Shown: in pieces, positions 24,037 to 32,462 of the stretch
How the letters are laid out: every line of letters begins with the position of its first letter
How positions within the stretch are numbered: the stretch's first letter is position 1
Assembly (NCBI GenBank): GCA_048498135.1
Contig: JBEHYO010000013.1
Coordinates: 1-55,404 of the forward strand
Source of the DNA: Dokdonella_A sp937902695
Lineage (GTDB): Bacteria; Pseudomonadota; Gammaproteobacteria; Xanthomonadales; Rhodanobacteraceae
Reading direction: 5' to 3'
DNA length: 55,404 nucleotides
Notes under the pieces: generated by a model
Databases searched by the model: none
Seen by the model: the letters and a program-made list of their open reading frames with translations, nothing else
What the model was told of the DNA's origin: nothing
Translations under genes and position numbers: made by a program

Positions 24037-24425
24037 TGCGCCTGCTGCTCGATACGCACGTCCTGCTCTGGGCGCTCGCCGAGCCGCGGCGCCTGCCGGG
24101 CCCGGCGAGGGACGCGATCGAAGCGGGCGACAACGAGGTGCTGTTCTCGGCCGCGAGCATCTGGGAGATCGCGATCAAATCAGAGGTGCTGCGTGCCGGG
24201 TTCGTCGACACCGCGACGATCATCGGCGCTGCGAAAGACATGCGTTTCGACGAGCTCGCAATCAGCGCCGGGCACGCAGCCGCGGTCGCGGCGTTGCCGC
24301 CGCATCACAAGGATCCTTTCGACCGGCTCCTCGTCGCCCAGGCGCTCACGGAGCCCGCCCGACTCGTCACTGCGGACAAGGCGCTCGCGGCGTACTCGAA
24401 CGACCTCGTCTGGCTGATCGGGTGA
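24036..24425 (+). CDS. PIN-domain toxin (VapC-type ribonuclease)
   Basis: A 129-residue PIN-domain ribonuclease, expected to cut RNA and stop growth unless bound by its antitoxin. The acidic metal-binding residues are visible: D in LLLDTHVLLWAL (residues 3-14), E in SAASIWEIAIKSE, and the DPFDRLLVAQA and VTADKAL aspartates near the C-terminus. This is the subtype that pairs with Phd/YefM antitoxins (COG3744-like). Its stop lies four bases from the end of the convergent RDD gene. The pair is probably one transcription unit driven by the palindromic promoter upstream. Confidence 0.92.
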   Translation: MRLLLDTHVLLWALAEPRRLPGPARDAIEAGDNEVLFSAASIWEIAIKSEVLRAGFVDTATIIGAAKDMRFDELAISAGHAAAVAALPPHHKDPFDRLLVAQALTEPARLVTADKALAAYSNDLVWLIG

Positions 24426-24429
24426 CGCA

Positions 24430-24861
24430 TCACGTCGGGAGGCGCACCAGCACGCTTCGCGCCGCAAGATCGTGCCACCCGCGCTTTCGTCGATCGAAAA
24501 GACACCAGGCGAATCCGAGTCCGAGCGCGAGCAGCGAGACGCACGCGACTGCGAAGCGAAGCGCCGCGCGCCGCCACTCGAGCGCCCGGCCATCTTCGTC
24601 GACGATCCGCAACCGCCAGGCGCGCATGCCGATCGTCTGGCCGCCGCGCGTCCACGAGATCACGAAATACGCGGCCGTCGCCAGCAACAAGCCACCGCGA
24701 AGCCCGATGCGCCAGCCGGGCGACGGGTGCGCGAGATCGACCGTACCGTGGACGAGGAGCAGCGCGACGCCGGCCGTCGCCATCCAGAGCGCGATCAGCG
24801 CAAAGAGATCGTAGATCCCGGCCGCGATGCGCAGCCAGAGCGAAGCGGGCGTCGATGACAT
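24430..24861 (-). CDS. RDD family membrane protein
   Basis: A 143-residue protein with the RDD-family layout: three transmembrane stretches (YDLFALIALWMATAGVALLL, GLLLATAAYFVISW, VACVSLLALGLGFAWCLF) and the conserved TRGGQTIGMRAWRLRIV motif after the second. The C-terminus RRKRGWHDLAARSVLV is also conserved in RDD proteins. These are inner-membrane proteins, some linked to Na+/H+ exchange, but the role here is unknown. In Xanthomonas relatives an RDD gene often lies beside xerD, as here on the opposite strand. Confidence 0.92.
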   Translation of the reverse strand: MSSTPASLWLRIAAGIYDLFALIALWMATAGVALLLVHGTVDLAHPSPGWRIGLRGGLLLATAAYFVISWTRGGQTIGMRAWRLRIVDEDGRALEWRRAALRFAVACVSLLALGLGFAWCLFDRRKRGWHDLAARSVLVRLPT

Positions 24862-24933
24862 CGATGCGGCATCCGGTGACGCCGGCTAGCGTCACGGTTT
24901 AGGCTTGTGCGCGCAAGCTCCACGACCGATCGC

Positions 24934-25902
24934 ATGCCGAAGACTGCCGCTCGCGCGCCGCGCCCATCGCCTTCGCCCGACACGACGATCGTCGCCGACG
25001 ATCGTGCATTGATCGAAGCGTTCGTCGAGCGCGCGTGGTCCGAACTCGGCCTTGCCGACAACACGCTCGCGAGCTACCGGCTCGATCTCGAATCCTTCGC
25101 GCGCTGGCTGCGCGCGCACGCAAGCTCGCTCGCCGCGTGCGATCGCGAGGCGCTGTTCCGTTATCTCGGCGAACGCGGCGCGAAAGGCGGCACGAGCGGC
25201 AAGGGCTACAAGGCGCGCTCGAATGCGCGGCTGCTGTCGACGCTGAGGCATTTCTATCGCTCGATGGTCCGCGACGGGAAGCTGACGAGCGATCCGACGC
25301 TGCTGCTCGACGGGCCCAAGCTCCCGCGCGGCCTGCCGAAGGCGCTGGCCGAATCGGAGATCGAGAGCCTGTTGCGCGCGCCGCCCGACACGCCGATCGG
25401 TCTTCGCGATCGCGCGATGCTCGAGCTCATGTATGCGTCGGGCCTGCGCGTCAGCGAGCTCGTCGGCATCACCTCGGCGCAGGTCAACCTTCGCCAGGGC
25501 GTGCTGCGCGTCATCGGCAAGGGCAGCAAGGAGCGTCTCGTGCCGCTCGGCGACGAAGCGGCGCACTGGCTCACACGCTATGTCGACGAAGCGCGTCCCG
25601 CATTGCTCAAGGGCGGCCGCAGCGATGCGCTGTTCGTCAGCAACCGGCGCGCGGCGATGACGCGCCAGATGTTCTGGACGCTCGTCAAGAAGCACGCGCT
25701 GACCGCCGGCATCCCGGCGAAGCGCATCTCGCCGCACGTCCTGCGCCATTCGTTCGCGACCCATCTCCTGAACCACGGCGCCGATCTTCGCGCGCTGCAG
25801 CTGATGCTCGGCCACAGCTCGCTCTCGACGACGCAGATCTATACGCTCGTCGCCAAGGAAGGGCTGAAGCGCCTCCACGAGAAGCACCATCCGCGTGGCT
25901 GA
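24934..25902 (+). CDS. xerD: site-specific tyrosine recombinase XerD
   Basis: A 322-residue recombinase that, with XerC, resolves chromosome dimers at dif during division. The N-terminal SAM-like domain covers about residues 20-110, and the catalytic domain follows. Catalytic arginine I is in YASGLRVSELVG, the lysine in VIGKGSKERLVPLG, the HxxR in HVLRHSFATHLL, and the C-terminal histidine plus nucleophilic tyrosine in LGHSSLSTTQIYTLVAKE. The ATG at 24934 is preferred; a GTG at 24907 would add nine residues, neither with a good ribosome site. It is followed by dsbC, a conserved xerD-dsbC arrangement. An XerC assignment is less likely given this context. Confidence 0.92.
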   Translation: MPKTAARAPRPSPSPDTTIVADDRALIEAFVERAWSELGLADNTLASYRLDLESFARWLRAHASSLAACDREALFRYLGERGAKGGTSGKGYKARSNARLLSTLRHFYRSMVRDGKLTSDPTLLLDGPKLPRGLPKALAESEIESLLRAPPDTPIGLRDRAMLELMYASGLRVSELVGITSAQVNLRQGVLRVIGKGSKERLVPLGDEAAHWLTRYVDEARPALLKGGRSDALFVSNRRAAMTRQMFWTLVKKHALTAGIPAKRISPHVLRHSFATHLLNHGADLRALQLMLGHSSLSTTQIYTLVAKEGLKRLHEKHHPRG

Positions 25903-26140
25903 ACGAGGTCGGCCGCGCGCCGGGAGCGCGTGTAAAGAAGCGTGGTTTTCGTGCTCGGCTCGGCACTTGCGCGCGTTTCGTCTTTCGCCCGGGCTCGCGC
26001 GCGTGCGAGAATTGGCGTATCCGGGAACCATCCCTCGCCGAAGCCGGTCAATTCGCGGTCCTGCGACGGATCGTGGCGGCGTTGCAAGCCAGCCGGCGTT
26101 TCGCCGGTCGATCTCCCGCCCATTTCCTGCGAGGTTCGCA

Positions 26141-26881
26141 ATGCGCTTCATCGTGTTCCTGTCCGGCCTCCTCGTGGCCGCCGGCGTTTCCGCGGCAACC
26201 CCGGAGGACATCGTCCGCCAGGCCATGTCGAACCTCGCGCCCAAGGTCAAGATCGACGTCGTCCAGGAATCGGCGGTGCCGGGCTTCTACGAGGCGATCG
26301 TCGGCGGCGAGTTCGTCTATGTCACGAAGGACGGCAAGTACGTCATCGACGGCAACGCGTACGACGTCGCGCATCGCGTCGACCTCACCGCGAGCTCGCG
26401 CGCGAAGGCGCGCAAGGACGCCATCGCGAAGGTCGGCCCCGAAAAGCGCATCGTGTTCGCGCCGCCCGCGCCGCTCGCCGCCAAGCACACCGTAACCGTC
26501 TTCACCGATGTCGACTGCCCGTTCTGCCGGCGCTTCCATCAGCAGATCGCCGAGTACAACGCGAAGGGCATCGCCGTGGACTACCTCTTCTACCCGTTGT
26601 CGATCCATCCGGGCGCCGACAAGAAGGCCGAGGCCGTGTGGTGCTCGAAGGATCGCCCGAACGCGTTCACGGCTGCGATGTCCGGCAAGGATCCCGGCAA
26701 GGCGACCTGCCCGAACCCGGTCGGCGAGCTGACCGCGCTTGCCAAGTCGCTCGGCATCGGCGGCACGCCGACGGTGCTCGCCGACGACGGCACGCAGATC
26801 GCTTCGCAGATCGCGATGTCGCCCGATCGTCTCGCCGCCGAGCTCGACCGCCTCGCCGCACAGAACGTCGCCAAGAACTGA
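26141..26881 (+). CDS. dsbC: DsbC-like thiol:disulfide interchange protein, CPFC active site
   Basis: A 246-residue periplasmic protein with a cleavable signal peptide (MRFIVFLSGLLVAAGVSA). The N-terminal dimerisation domain (residues 20-80; VKIDVVQESAVPGFYEAIVG) is followed by a thioredoxin fold whose active site is CPFC in FTDVDCPFCRRFHQQIA. The cis-proline is in GIGGTPTVLADDG. It should shuffle wrong disulfides in exported proteins, fitting a genome with type II secretion and cysteine-rich secreted proteins. CPFC differs from the CGYC typical of DsbC and of the copy that follows. The ATG at 26141 has GCGAGG upstream; the frame before it is not coding. Confidence 0.92.
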   Translation: MRFIVFLSGLLVAAGVSAATPEDIVRQAMSNLAPKVKIDVVQESAVPGFYEAIVGGEFVYVTKDGKYVIDGNAYDVAHRVDLTASSRAKARKDAIAKVGPEKRIVFAPPAPLAAKHTVTVFTDVDCPFCRRFHQQIAEYNAKGIAVDYLFYPLSIHPGADKKAEAVWCSKDRPNAFTAAMSGKDPGKATCPNPVGELTALAKSLGIGGTPTVLADDGTQIASQIAMSPDRLAAELDRLAAQNVAKN

Positions 26882-26891
26882 TCGACACGAC

Positions 26892-27647
26892 ATGAAGAGC
26901 CCCGCAATGATGATCCGCTACTGCCTTCCGCTTGCCTTTGCCGCCGCCGTGCTCGCGCAGGCCGCCGACAAGCCCGAGGACGCCGCCGCGCGCGCCGTGC
27001 TGAAGCAGGTCGTGCCGCAGGCGAAGGTCGACACCGTCGAGGCCGCGCCGCTGCCGGGCTTCCGCCAGGCCATCGTCGGCAGCCAGATGGTCTATATCAG
27101 CGACGACGGCCAATACATGCTGCAAGGCACGCTGTACGAGGCCGCGAGCCGCAAGGATCTGACCGGCGCGCGACTCGCGGTCGACCACAAGCGAAAGGTC
27201 GATGCGGTGCCCGCATCCAAGCGCATCGTGTTCGCGCCTCCCGGCAAGCCGAAGTACAAGATTACCGTCTTCACCGATCTCGACTGCGGCTACTGCCGCA
27301 AGCTCCATTCGCAGATCGCGCAGTACAACCAGGAAGGCATCGAGGTCGATTACCTCTTCTTCCCGCGCTCGGGGCTCAATTCGCCTTCGTACGACAAGGC
27401 CGTTTCGGTCTGGTGCGCGAAGGACCGCAACGGCGCGTTCACGGCGGCGAAGGCAGGCAAGACGCCGGCGCCGGCCAAGTGCGACAACCCGGTGGCCGAC
27501 GAATACAACCTCGGCCGGGAGGTCGGCGTGGACGGCACGCCGACGATCTTCGCGCAGGACGGCAGCAAGATCGGCGGCTACCTGCCGCCGGCCGAGATGC
27601 TCTCCAAGCTCGAGAACCTCGGCAAGGCGACGCTCGCGGGCAACTGA
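26892..27647 (+). CDS. dsbC: DsbC-like thiol:disulfide interchange protein, CGYC active site
   Basis: A 251-residue second DsbC ten bases after the first, evidently from a tandem duplication. It has a signal peptide ending near LAQAA, the dimerisation domain (AKVDTVEAAPLPGFRQAIVG) and a thioredoxin fold with the standard active site FTDLDCGYCRKLHSQIAQYN. The cis-proline lies in GVDGTPTIFAQDG. The two copies match over most of their length but have clearly diverged, including CPFC versus CGYC and different linkers. Probably both are exported and one transcript carries both. The open frame starting 26739 overlaps the first copy and is not the true start. Confidence 0.93.
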   Translation: MKSPAMMIRYCLPLAFAAAVLAQAADKPEDAAARAVLKQVVPQAKVDTVEAAPLPGFRQAIVGSQMVYISDDGQYMLQGTLYEAASRKDLTGARLAVDHKRKVDAVPASKRIVFAPPGKPKYKITVFTDLDCGYCRKLHSQIAQYNQEGIEVDYLFFPRSGLNSPSYDKAVSVWCAKDRNGAFTAAKAGKTPAPAKCDNPVADEYNLGREVGVDGTPTIFAQDGSKIGGYLPPAEMLSKLENLGKATLAGN

Positions 27648-27727
27648 GCGCGCTGACCCCGGCCGCTTCGCGCGAACGACGCGACCGGGGCTGATACAAT
27701 AAGGGCTGTCACGACCGACCTCCGGCC

Positions 27728-30700
27728 ATGATCGTCCTCGACGGGCAGCCCGCGCTGTCCGCATTCCGCATCGACAGACTCAATTCGGAACTGGCGCGCC
27801 ACGCGCCCGGCTGTCTCGTGCGCGCGGCGCGCTTCGTCTTTTTCGTCGACGCCGACGATGCCCCGATCGATACCGGCACGCTTTGCGAGGTCATCGAGGC
27901 GTCGCCGGACGCTGCCGCGAGCGCGGCGCTGTGGATCGTCCCGCGGCTCGGCACGCGCTCGCCGTGGTCGAGCAAGGCAACCGACATCCTGCGAGGCTGC
28001 GGCTTCCCCGTGCGGCGCATCGAGCGCGGCATCGCGTTCGATCTCGACGGCGCGCCGGCGCGCGACAGCGCCGGATGGCATGCCGTCGCGCGTGCGTTGC
28101 ACGATCCGATGACGCAATCGGTCATCGATTCGCTGGCGCGCATCGACACGCTGTTCGACACGGGCGCACCCGCGCCGCTCGAGCGCGTCGCGCTCGCAGG
28201 CGACGCGGCAAAGGCCCTCGATGCGGCGAACGCGCGGCTTGGCCTCGCGCTCGCGCCCGACGAGATCGCCTACCTCGCCGAAAACTATGCCGCGCTCGGG
28301 CGCGATCCGTCCGACGCCGAGCTCATGATGTTCGCGCAGGCGAACTCCGAGCATTGCCGGCATAAGGTCTTCAACGCCGACTTCACCGTCGACGGCGTCA
28401 AGCAGGCGAAGTCGCTGTTCGCGATGATCCGCAACACGCACGCGGTGTCGCCGGCGCATACGCTGTCGGCGTATCACGACAACGCGGCCGTCATCGAAGG
28501 CTCCGGCGCGCAGCGCTTCTTCGCGCAGCCGGAAACGGACCGGTACGCGGCCCGTCGCGAGGAGGTGCCGTTCGCGATCAAGGTCGAGACGCACAATCAT
28601 CCGACCGCGATCTCGCCGTTCCCCGGCGCATCCACCGGGTCGGGCGGCGAGATCCGCGACGAAGGCGCGACCGGCCGCGGCGGCAAGCCGAAGGCGGGTC
28701 TCACCGGCTTCTCGGTCTCGCACCTGCGCATTCCGGACGTGCCGCGGCCGTGGGAGAAGAATCGCCCGCTGCCGCCGCGCTTCGCGTCGGCGTTCGAGAT
28801 CATGCGCGACGGCCCGATCGGCGCCGCCTCGTTCAACAACGAGTTCGGCCGGCCCGCGCTCGGCGGCTATTTCCGCACGTTCGAGATCGAAACCGGCGAG
28901 CCCGGCGTTCGCCGCGGCTACGACAAGCCGATCATGATCGCGGGCGGACTTGCGAACCTGCGCAAAGCCGACGTCGACAAGAAAATGCTTGCCGACGGCG
29001 ACGCCGTCATCGTGCTCGGCGGACCTGCGATGCTGATCGGGCTCGGCGGCGGCGCCGCGTCGTCGATGGCGGCCGGCTCGAGCTCCGAGGCGCTCGACTT
29101 CGCGTCCGTGCAGCGCGACAACCCCGAGATGCAGCGCCGCTGCCAGCAGGTCATCGACGCGTGCTGGGCGCGCGGCGCGGATAATCCGATCGTCTCGATC
29201 CACGACGTCGGCGCGGGCGGCCTTTCGAACGCGATTCCCGAAATCCTCAACGACTCGAATGTCGGCGGCCGCATCGACCTGCGCAGGATTCCGAGCGACG
29301 ATCCGCATCTCTCGCCGATGCAGATCTGGTGCAACGAATCGCAGGAGCGCTACGTGCTCGGCGTGCGCGACGCCGACCTCGCGTTGTTCGAGGCGCTTTG
29401 CGAGCGCGAACGCTGTCCGTTCGCGGTCGTCGGCCGCGCGACGGCCGAACGGCGACTGCTCGTCGAGGACCCGGGCGCGCCGAAGGCGGATGCGAAGGTC
29501 ATCGACCTTCCGCTCGACGTGCTGTTCGGCAAGCCGCCGCGCATGCACCGCGACGCCAGGCACGCGACGAAGCGCGTCGACCTCGTCGCCGACGTCGCCG
29601 GCATCTCGCTCGACGAGGCCATCGCGCGCGTGCTGCGCATGCCGTCGGTCGGCAGCAAGTCATTCCTGATCACGATCGGCGATCGCACGGTCGGCGGCCT
29701 TTGCGCGCGCGACCCGATGGTGGGGCCGTGGCAGGTGCCGGTGGCCGATTGCGCGGTGATGCTCAACGATTTCGATGGCTACGCCGGCGAAGCGATGGCG
29801 ATGGGCGAGCGCACGCCGCTGGCGTTGATCGATCCTGCGGCGTCGGCGCGCATGGCGGTCGGCGAGGCGTTGACCAATCTCGCCGCGGCCGACGTCAAGC
29901 TCGACGAAGTACGGCTCTCGGCGAACTGGATGGCGGCGGTCGGGCATCCCGGCGAGGACGCCGCGCTGTACGACGCCGTGCATGCGGTCGGCATGGAGCT
30001 TTGTCCCGCGCTCGGGATTTCGATTCCGGTCGGCAAGGATTCGATGTCGATGCAGACGCGCTGGACGGACGCGTCTGCGGCGGCGGAGCAGAAAACGGTC
30101 GCGCCGGTTTCGCTGATCGTCTCCGCGTTCGCGCGCACGCGCGACGTGCGCCAGGCGCTCACGCCCCAGCTCGTGCTCGACCAGGGCGATACCGAGCTCT
30201 GGCTCGTCGACCTCGGCGCCGGCAAGGCGCGGCTCGGCGGCTCTTCGCTGCTGCAGGCGTTCAATCGCGGCGGCGGCCTCGCGCCCGACCTCGACGATGC
30301 GGGGATCTTCCGCCGGTTCTTCGCCGCGATCCAGGCGCTCAACGCCGGCGGACTCTTGCTCGCCTATCACGATCGCGCCGACGGCGGCGCCATCGTCGCA
30401 CTGATCGAGATGGCCTTCGCCGCGCGCTGCGGCCTCGACATCGCGCTCGACGGCTGGGCCGAGCGCACGCTCTGCGATCTCTTCAACGAAGAGCTCGGCG
30501 CGGTCGTGCAGATCCGTTCCACCGATCGCGACGCCGTGCGCGCGGTGTTTGCCGAGCATGGCCTCGACAAGCTCGTGCACGACATAGCGCGGCCGACGCC
30601 GCGCGTGCGCTTCAGGCTCGCGCTTGGCGGCGAGACGCGCACCGAGTGGGAGTGGTCGGACCTGATGGAAGTCTGGTCCGAGACGAGCTACGCGATGCAG

Positions 30701-31597
30701 CGCCTGCGCGACAATCCGGCGAACGCCGATGCGGAGATCGACTGGCGCTGCGACGTCGAGGATCCCGGCATCACGCCGAAGCTGACGTTCGATCCGGCCG
30801 ACGACGTCGCCGCGCCGTACATCGCGACCGGTGCGCGGCCGCGCGTCGCGATCCTGCGCGACCAGGGCGTCAACGGCCAGGTCGAGATGGCCGCCGCGTT
30901 CACGCGCGCCGGGTTCGACGCGATCGACGTGCACATGACCGACCTGCAGGCCGGCCGCAAGCAGCTCGCCGATTTCGCGGGTTTCGCGGCATGCGGCGGA
31001 TTCAGCTACGGCGACGTGCTCGGCGCGGGTCGCGGCTGGGCGGCGTCGATCCTCTACAACGACGCGCTGCGCGAAGAGTTCGCGCGCTTCCTCGCCGACG
31101 AATCGAAGTTCGCGCTCGGCGTCTGCAACGGCTGCCAGATGCTCGCGGCGCTGAAGGACATCGTGCCGGGCGCCACGCACTGGCCGCGCTTCGTGCGCAA
31201 TGCGAGCGAGCAATACGAGGCGCGGCTCGTCACGCTCGAAGTGCTCGATTCGCCATCGCTCTTCTTCAAAGACATGGCGGGCTCGCGCATTCCGGTCGCC
31301 GTCGCGCACGGCGAAGGCCGCACCGAGTTCACGCGCGCCGACGACGTGCACGACGCGCTCGCCTGCATCCGCTTCGTCGACAACCACGGCCGCGCGACCG
31401 AGCGGTTCCCGCTCAACCCGAACGGCGCGGCCGACGGCCAGGCCGGCTTCACGGCGGCGGACGGCCGCGTGACGATCCTGATGCCGCATCCCGAGCGCGT
31501 GACGCGCAGCGTGCAGATGAGCTGGCGCCCGCGCGAGTGGGGCGAGGATTCGCCGTGGATGCGCATGTTCCGGAACGCACGCGTCTGGGTCGGATAG
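27728..31597 (+). CDS. purL: phosphoribosylformylglycinamidine synthase (single-chain)
   Basis: A 1289-residue enzyme that converts FGAR to FGAM in purine synthesis with glutamine and ATP. It has the full proteobacterial long form. An N-terminal domain comes first, then two AIR-synthetase-like halves (AQANSEHCRHKVFNADF near residue 200, FAIKVETHNHPTAISPFPGA near 285, and GERTPLALIDPAASARMAVG near 693). A C-terminal glutamine amidotransferase follows, with the nucleophile in GVCNGCQMLAAL and the histidine/glutamate in LMPHPERVTR. TACAAT at 27695-27700 is a plausible -10 element, so it may have its own promoter. The next gene begins one base after the stop. Confidence 0.97.
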   Translation: MIVLDGQPALSAFRIDRLNSELARHAPGCLVRAARFVFFVDADDAPIDTGTLCEVIEASPDAAASAALWIVPRLGTRSPWSSKATDILRGCGFPVRRIERGIAFDLDGAPARDSAGWHAVARALHDPMTQSVIDSLARIDTLFDTGAPAPLERVALAGDAAKALDAANARLGLALAPDEIAYLAENYAALGRDPSDAELMMFAQANSEHCRHKVFNADFTVDGVKQAKSLFAMIRNTHAVSPAHTLSAYHDNAAVIEGSGAQRFFAQPETDRYAARREEVPFAIKVETHNHPTAISPFPGASTGSGGEIRDEGATGRGGKPKAGLTGFSVSHLRIPDVPRPWEKNRPLPPRFASAFEIMRDGPIGAASFNNEFGRPALGGYFRTFEIETGEPGVRRGYDKPIMIAGGLANLRKADVDKKMLADGDAVIVLGGPAMLIGLGGGAASSMAAGSSSEALDFASVQRDNPEMQRRCQQVIDACWARGADNPIVSIHDVGAGGLSNAIPEILNDSNVGGRIDLRRIPSDDPHLSPMQIWCNESQERYVLGVRDADLALFEALCERERCPFAVVGRATAERRLLVEDPGAPKADAKVIDLPLDVLFGKPPRMHRDARHATKRVDLVADVAGISLDEAIARVLRMPSVGSKSFLITIGDRTVGGLCARDPMVGPWQVPVADCAVMLNDFDGYAGEAMAMGERTPLALIDPAASARMAVGEALTNLAAADVKLDEVRLSANWMAAVGHPGEDAALYDAVHAVGMELCPALGISIPVGKDSMSMQTRWTDASAAAEQKTVAPVSLIVSAFARTRDVRQALTPQLVLDQGDTELWLVDLGAGKARLGGSSLLQAFNRGGGLAPDLDDAGIFRRFFAAIQALNAGGLLLAYHDRADGGAIVALIEMAFAARCGLDIALDGWAERTLCDLFNEELGAVVQIRSTDRDAVRAVFAEHGLDKLVHDIARPTPRVRFRLALGGETRTEWEWSDLMEVWSETSYAMQRLRDNPANADAEIDWRCDVEDPGITPKLTFDPADDVAAPYIATGARPRVAILRDQGVNGQVEMAAAFTRAGFDAIDVHMTDLQAGRKQLADFAGFAACGGFSYGDVLGAGRGWAASILYNDALREEFARFLADESKFALGVCNGCQMLAALKDIVPGATHWPRFVRNASEQYEARLVTLEVLDSPSLFFKDMAGSRIPVAVAHGEGRTEFTRADDVHDALACIRFVDNHGRATERFPLNPNGAADGQAGFTAADGRVTILMPHPERVTRSVQMSWRPREWGEDSPWMRMFRNARVWVG

Positions 31598-31598
31598 C

Positions 31599-32252
31599 GT
31601 GCAGCTCACGCCGGTCCATGAGTTCGCACTCAAGGCCGCGCTCTGGCTTCCGCTGAGTTTCGTCGTCTGGTTCGGTCTCGCGCCGCTCTGGGTGCTGCCG
31701 CCCACCGCGCTCGCGCGCGAGATCCTGCTCGGTGCGTGGCCCGCGCTCTTCACCGCGCTCGTGCAGGGCGGCGACCTGCTCGACGCATCGGGGCGCGTGG
31801 CTGCGCACGCCGGTTATCTGCTGACGCTGACGACGTCGGTTCTCGTCCACGTGCCGGCGAGCGGCGGCAGCCCGGGCGGCGTCGGCGTGCTCGAGCCGAC
31901 GCTGAACCCGATGGTCTACGCCTACTCGCTGCCGCTGTTCAGCGGGCTTGCGATGGCAACTCCCCTGACGACGCGCCGCCGGCTCTTCGAGCTGGCGATC
32001 GCATTCATCGTCATCTGGCTGGCACAGGCTTTCGGCATCGTCGCCGAAAGCCTCAAGTTCGTCGCGGTCGAGGCGGGCGCCGAGGGCGCGGCGGCGGCGG
32101 CGAAGGCGGGGCTGTCGACGAGCGCGGTCGCGCTGGCCTACCAGTTCGGTTACCTGATCCTCCCGGCGGTCGCGCCGGCGGCACTCTGGATCGGCCTCAA
32201 CCGTCCGTTCATCGAGCGGCTGGTCCGGCGCGACGGGGAACCCGCGGTCTAA
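31599..32252 (+). CDS. multi-pass membrane protein resembling exosortase H-associated proteins
   Basis: A 217-residue protein with GTG start one base after purL. Four to five hydrophobic segments are visible, with LKAALWLPLSFVVWFGLAPL near the N-terminus, the polar segment LEPTLNPMVYAYSLPLFSGL (about residues 100-119) and FELAIAFIVIWLAQAFGIV. The W-L-P-L-x-F start and the NP-x-x-Y-x-Y-x-LPLF segment recall the small membrane proteins encoded beside exosortase H. This is recalled similarity, not a search result. No exosortase gene and no IPTLxxWG-type tail is present in the window. Its function is unknown; codon use is like the neighbours. Confidence 0.55.
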   Translation: MQLTPVHEFALKAALWLPLSFVVWFGLAPLWVLPPTALAREILLGAWPALFTALVQGGDLLDASGRVAAHAGYLLTLTTSVLVHVPASGGSPGGVGVLEPTLNPMVYAYSLPLFSGLAMATPLTTRRRLFELAIAFIVIWLAQAFGIVAESLKFVAVEAGAEGAAAAAKAGLSTSAVALAYQFGYLILPAVAPAALWIGLNRPFIERLVRRDGEPAV

Positions 32253-32462
32253 ACGACGGTCTGAACTGGGCCGGGCGAGGCCAGAACCAGGCGATCGGGC
32301 GTCCCACGAGGCGGGCATCCCAGCGAACAGACGACAGGATCGGCGGTGCCGCGGCGCGCGGTGCGGCCGCTTCGAGCGCGCCCGGGCATCGGGTATGGAA
32401 CAATTCGCGGCCGGCGGAAGCCTCCGCGGCACGACACTCACGATCGGACCTTCAGGACCTTC

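Noticed and set aside
27657..27691. CCCCGGCCGC/GCGACCGGGG hairpin before purL
   Set aside because: The stem has a mismatch and a 15-base loop, with no T run and no attenuator-like alternative. It is too weak to call a terminator or riboswitch.
29660..31753. 697-codon open frame opposite purL
   Set aside because: Third-position GC of purL keeps stop codons out of the antisense frame. There are no domains.
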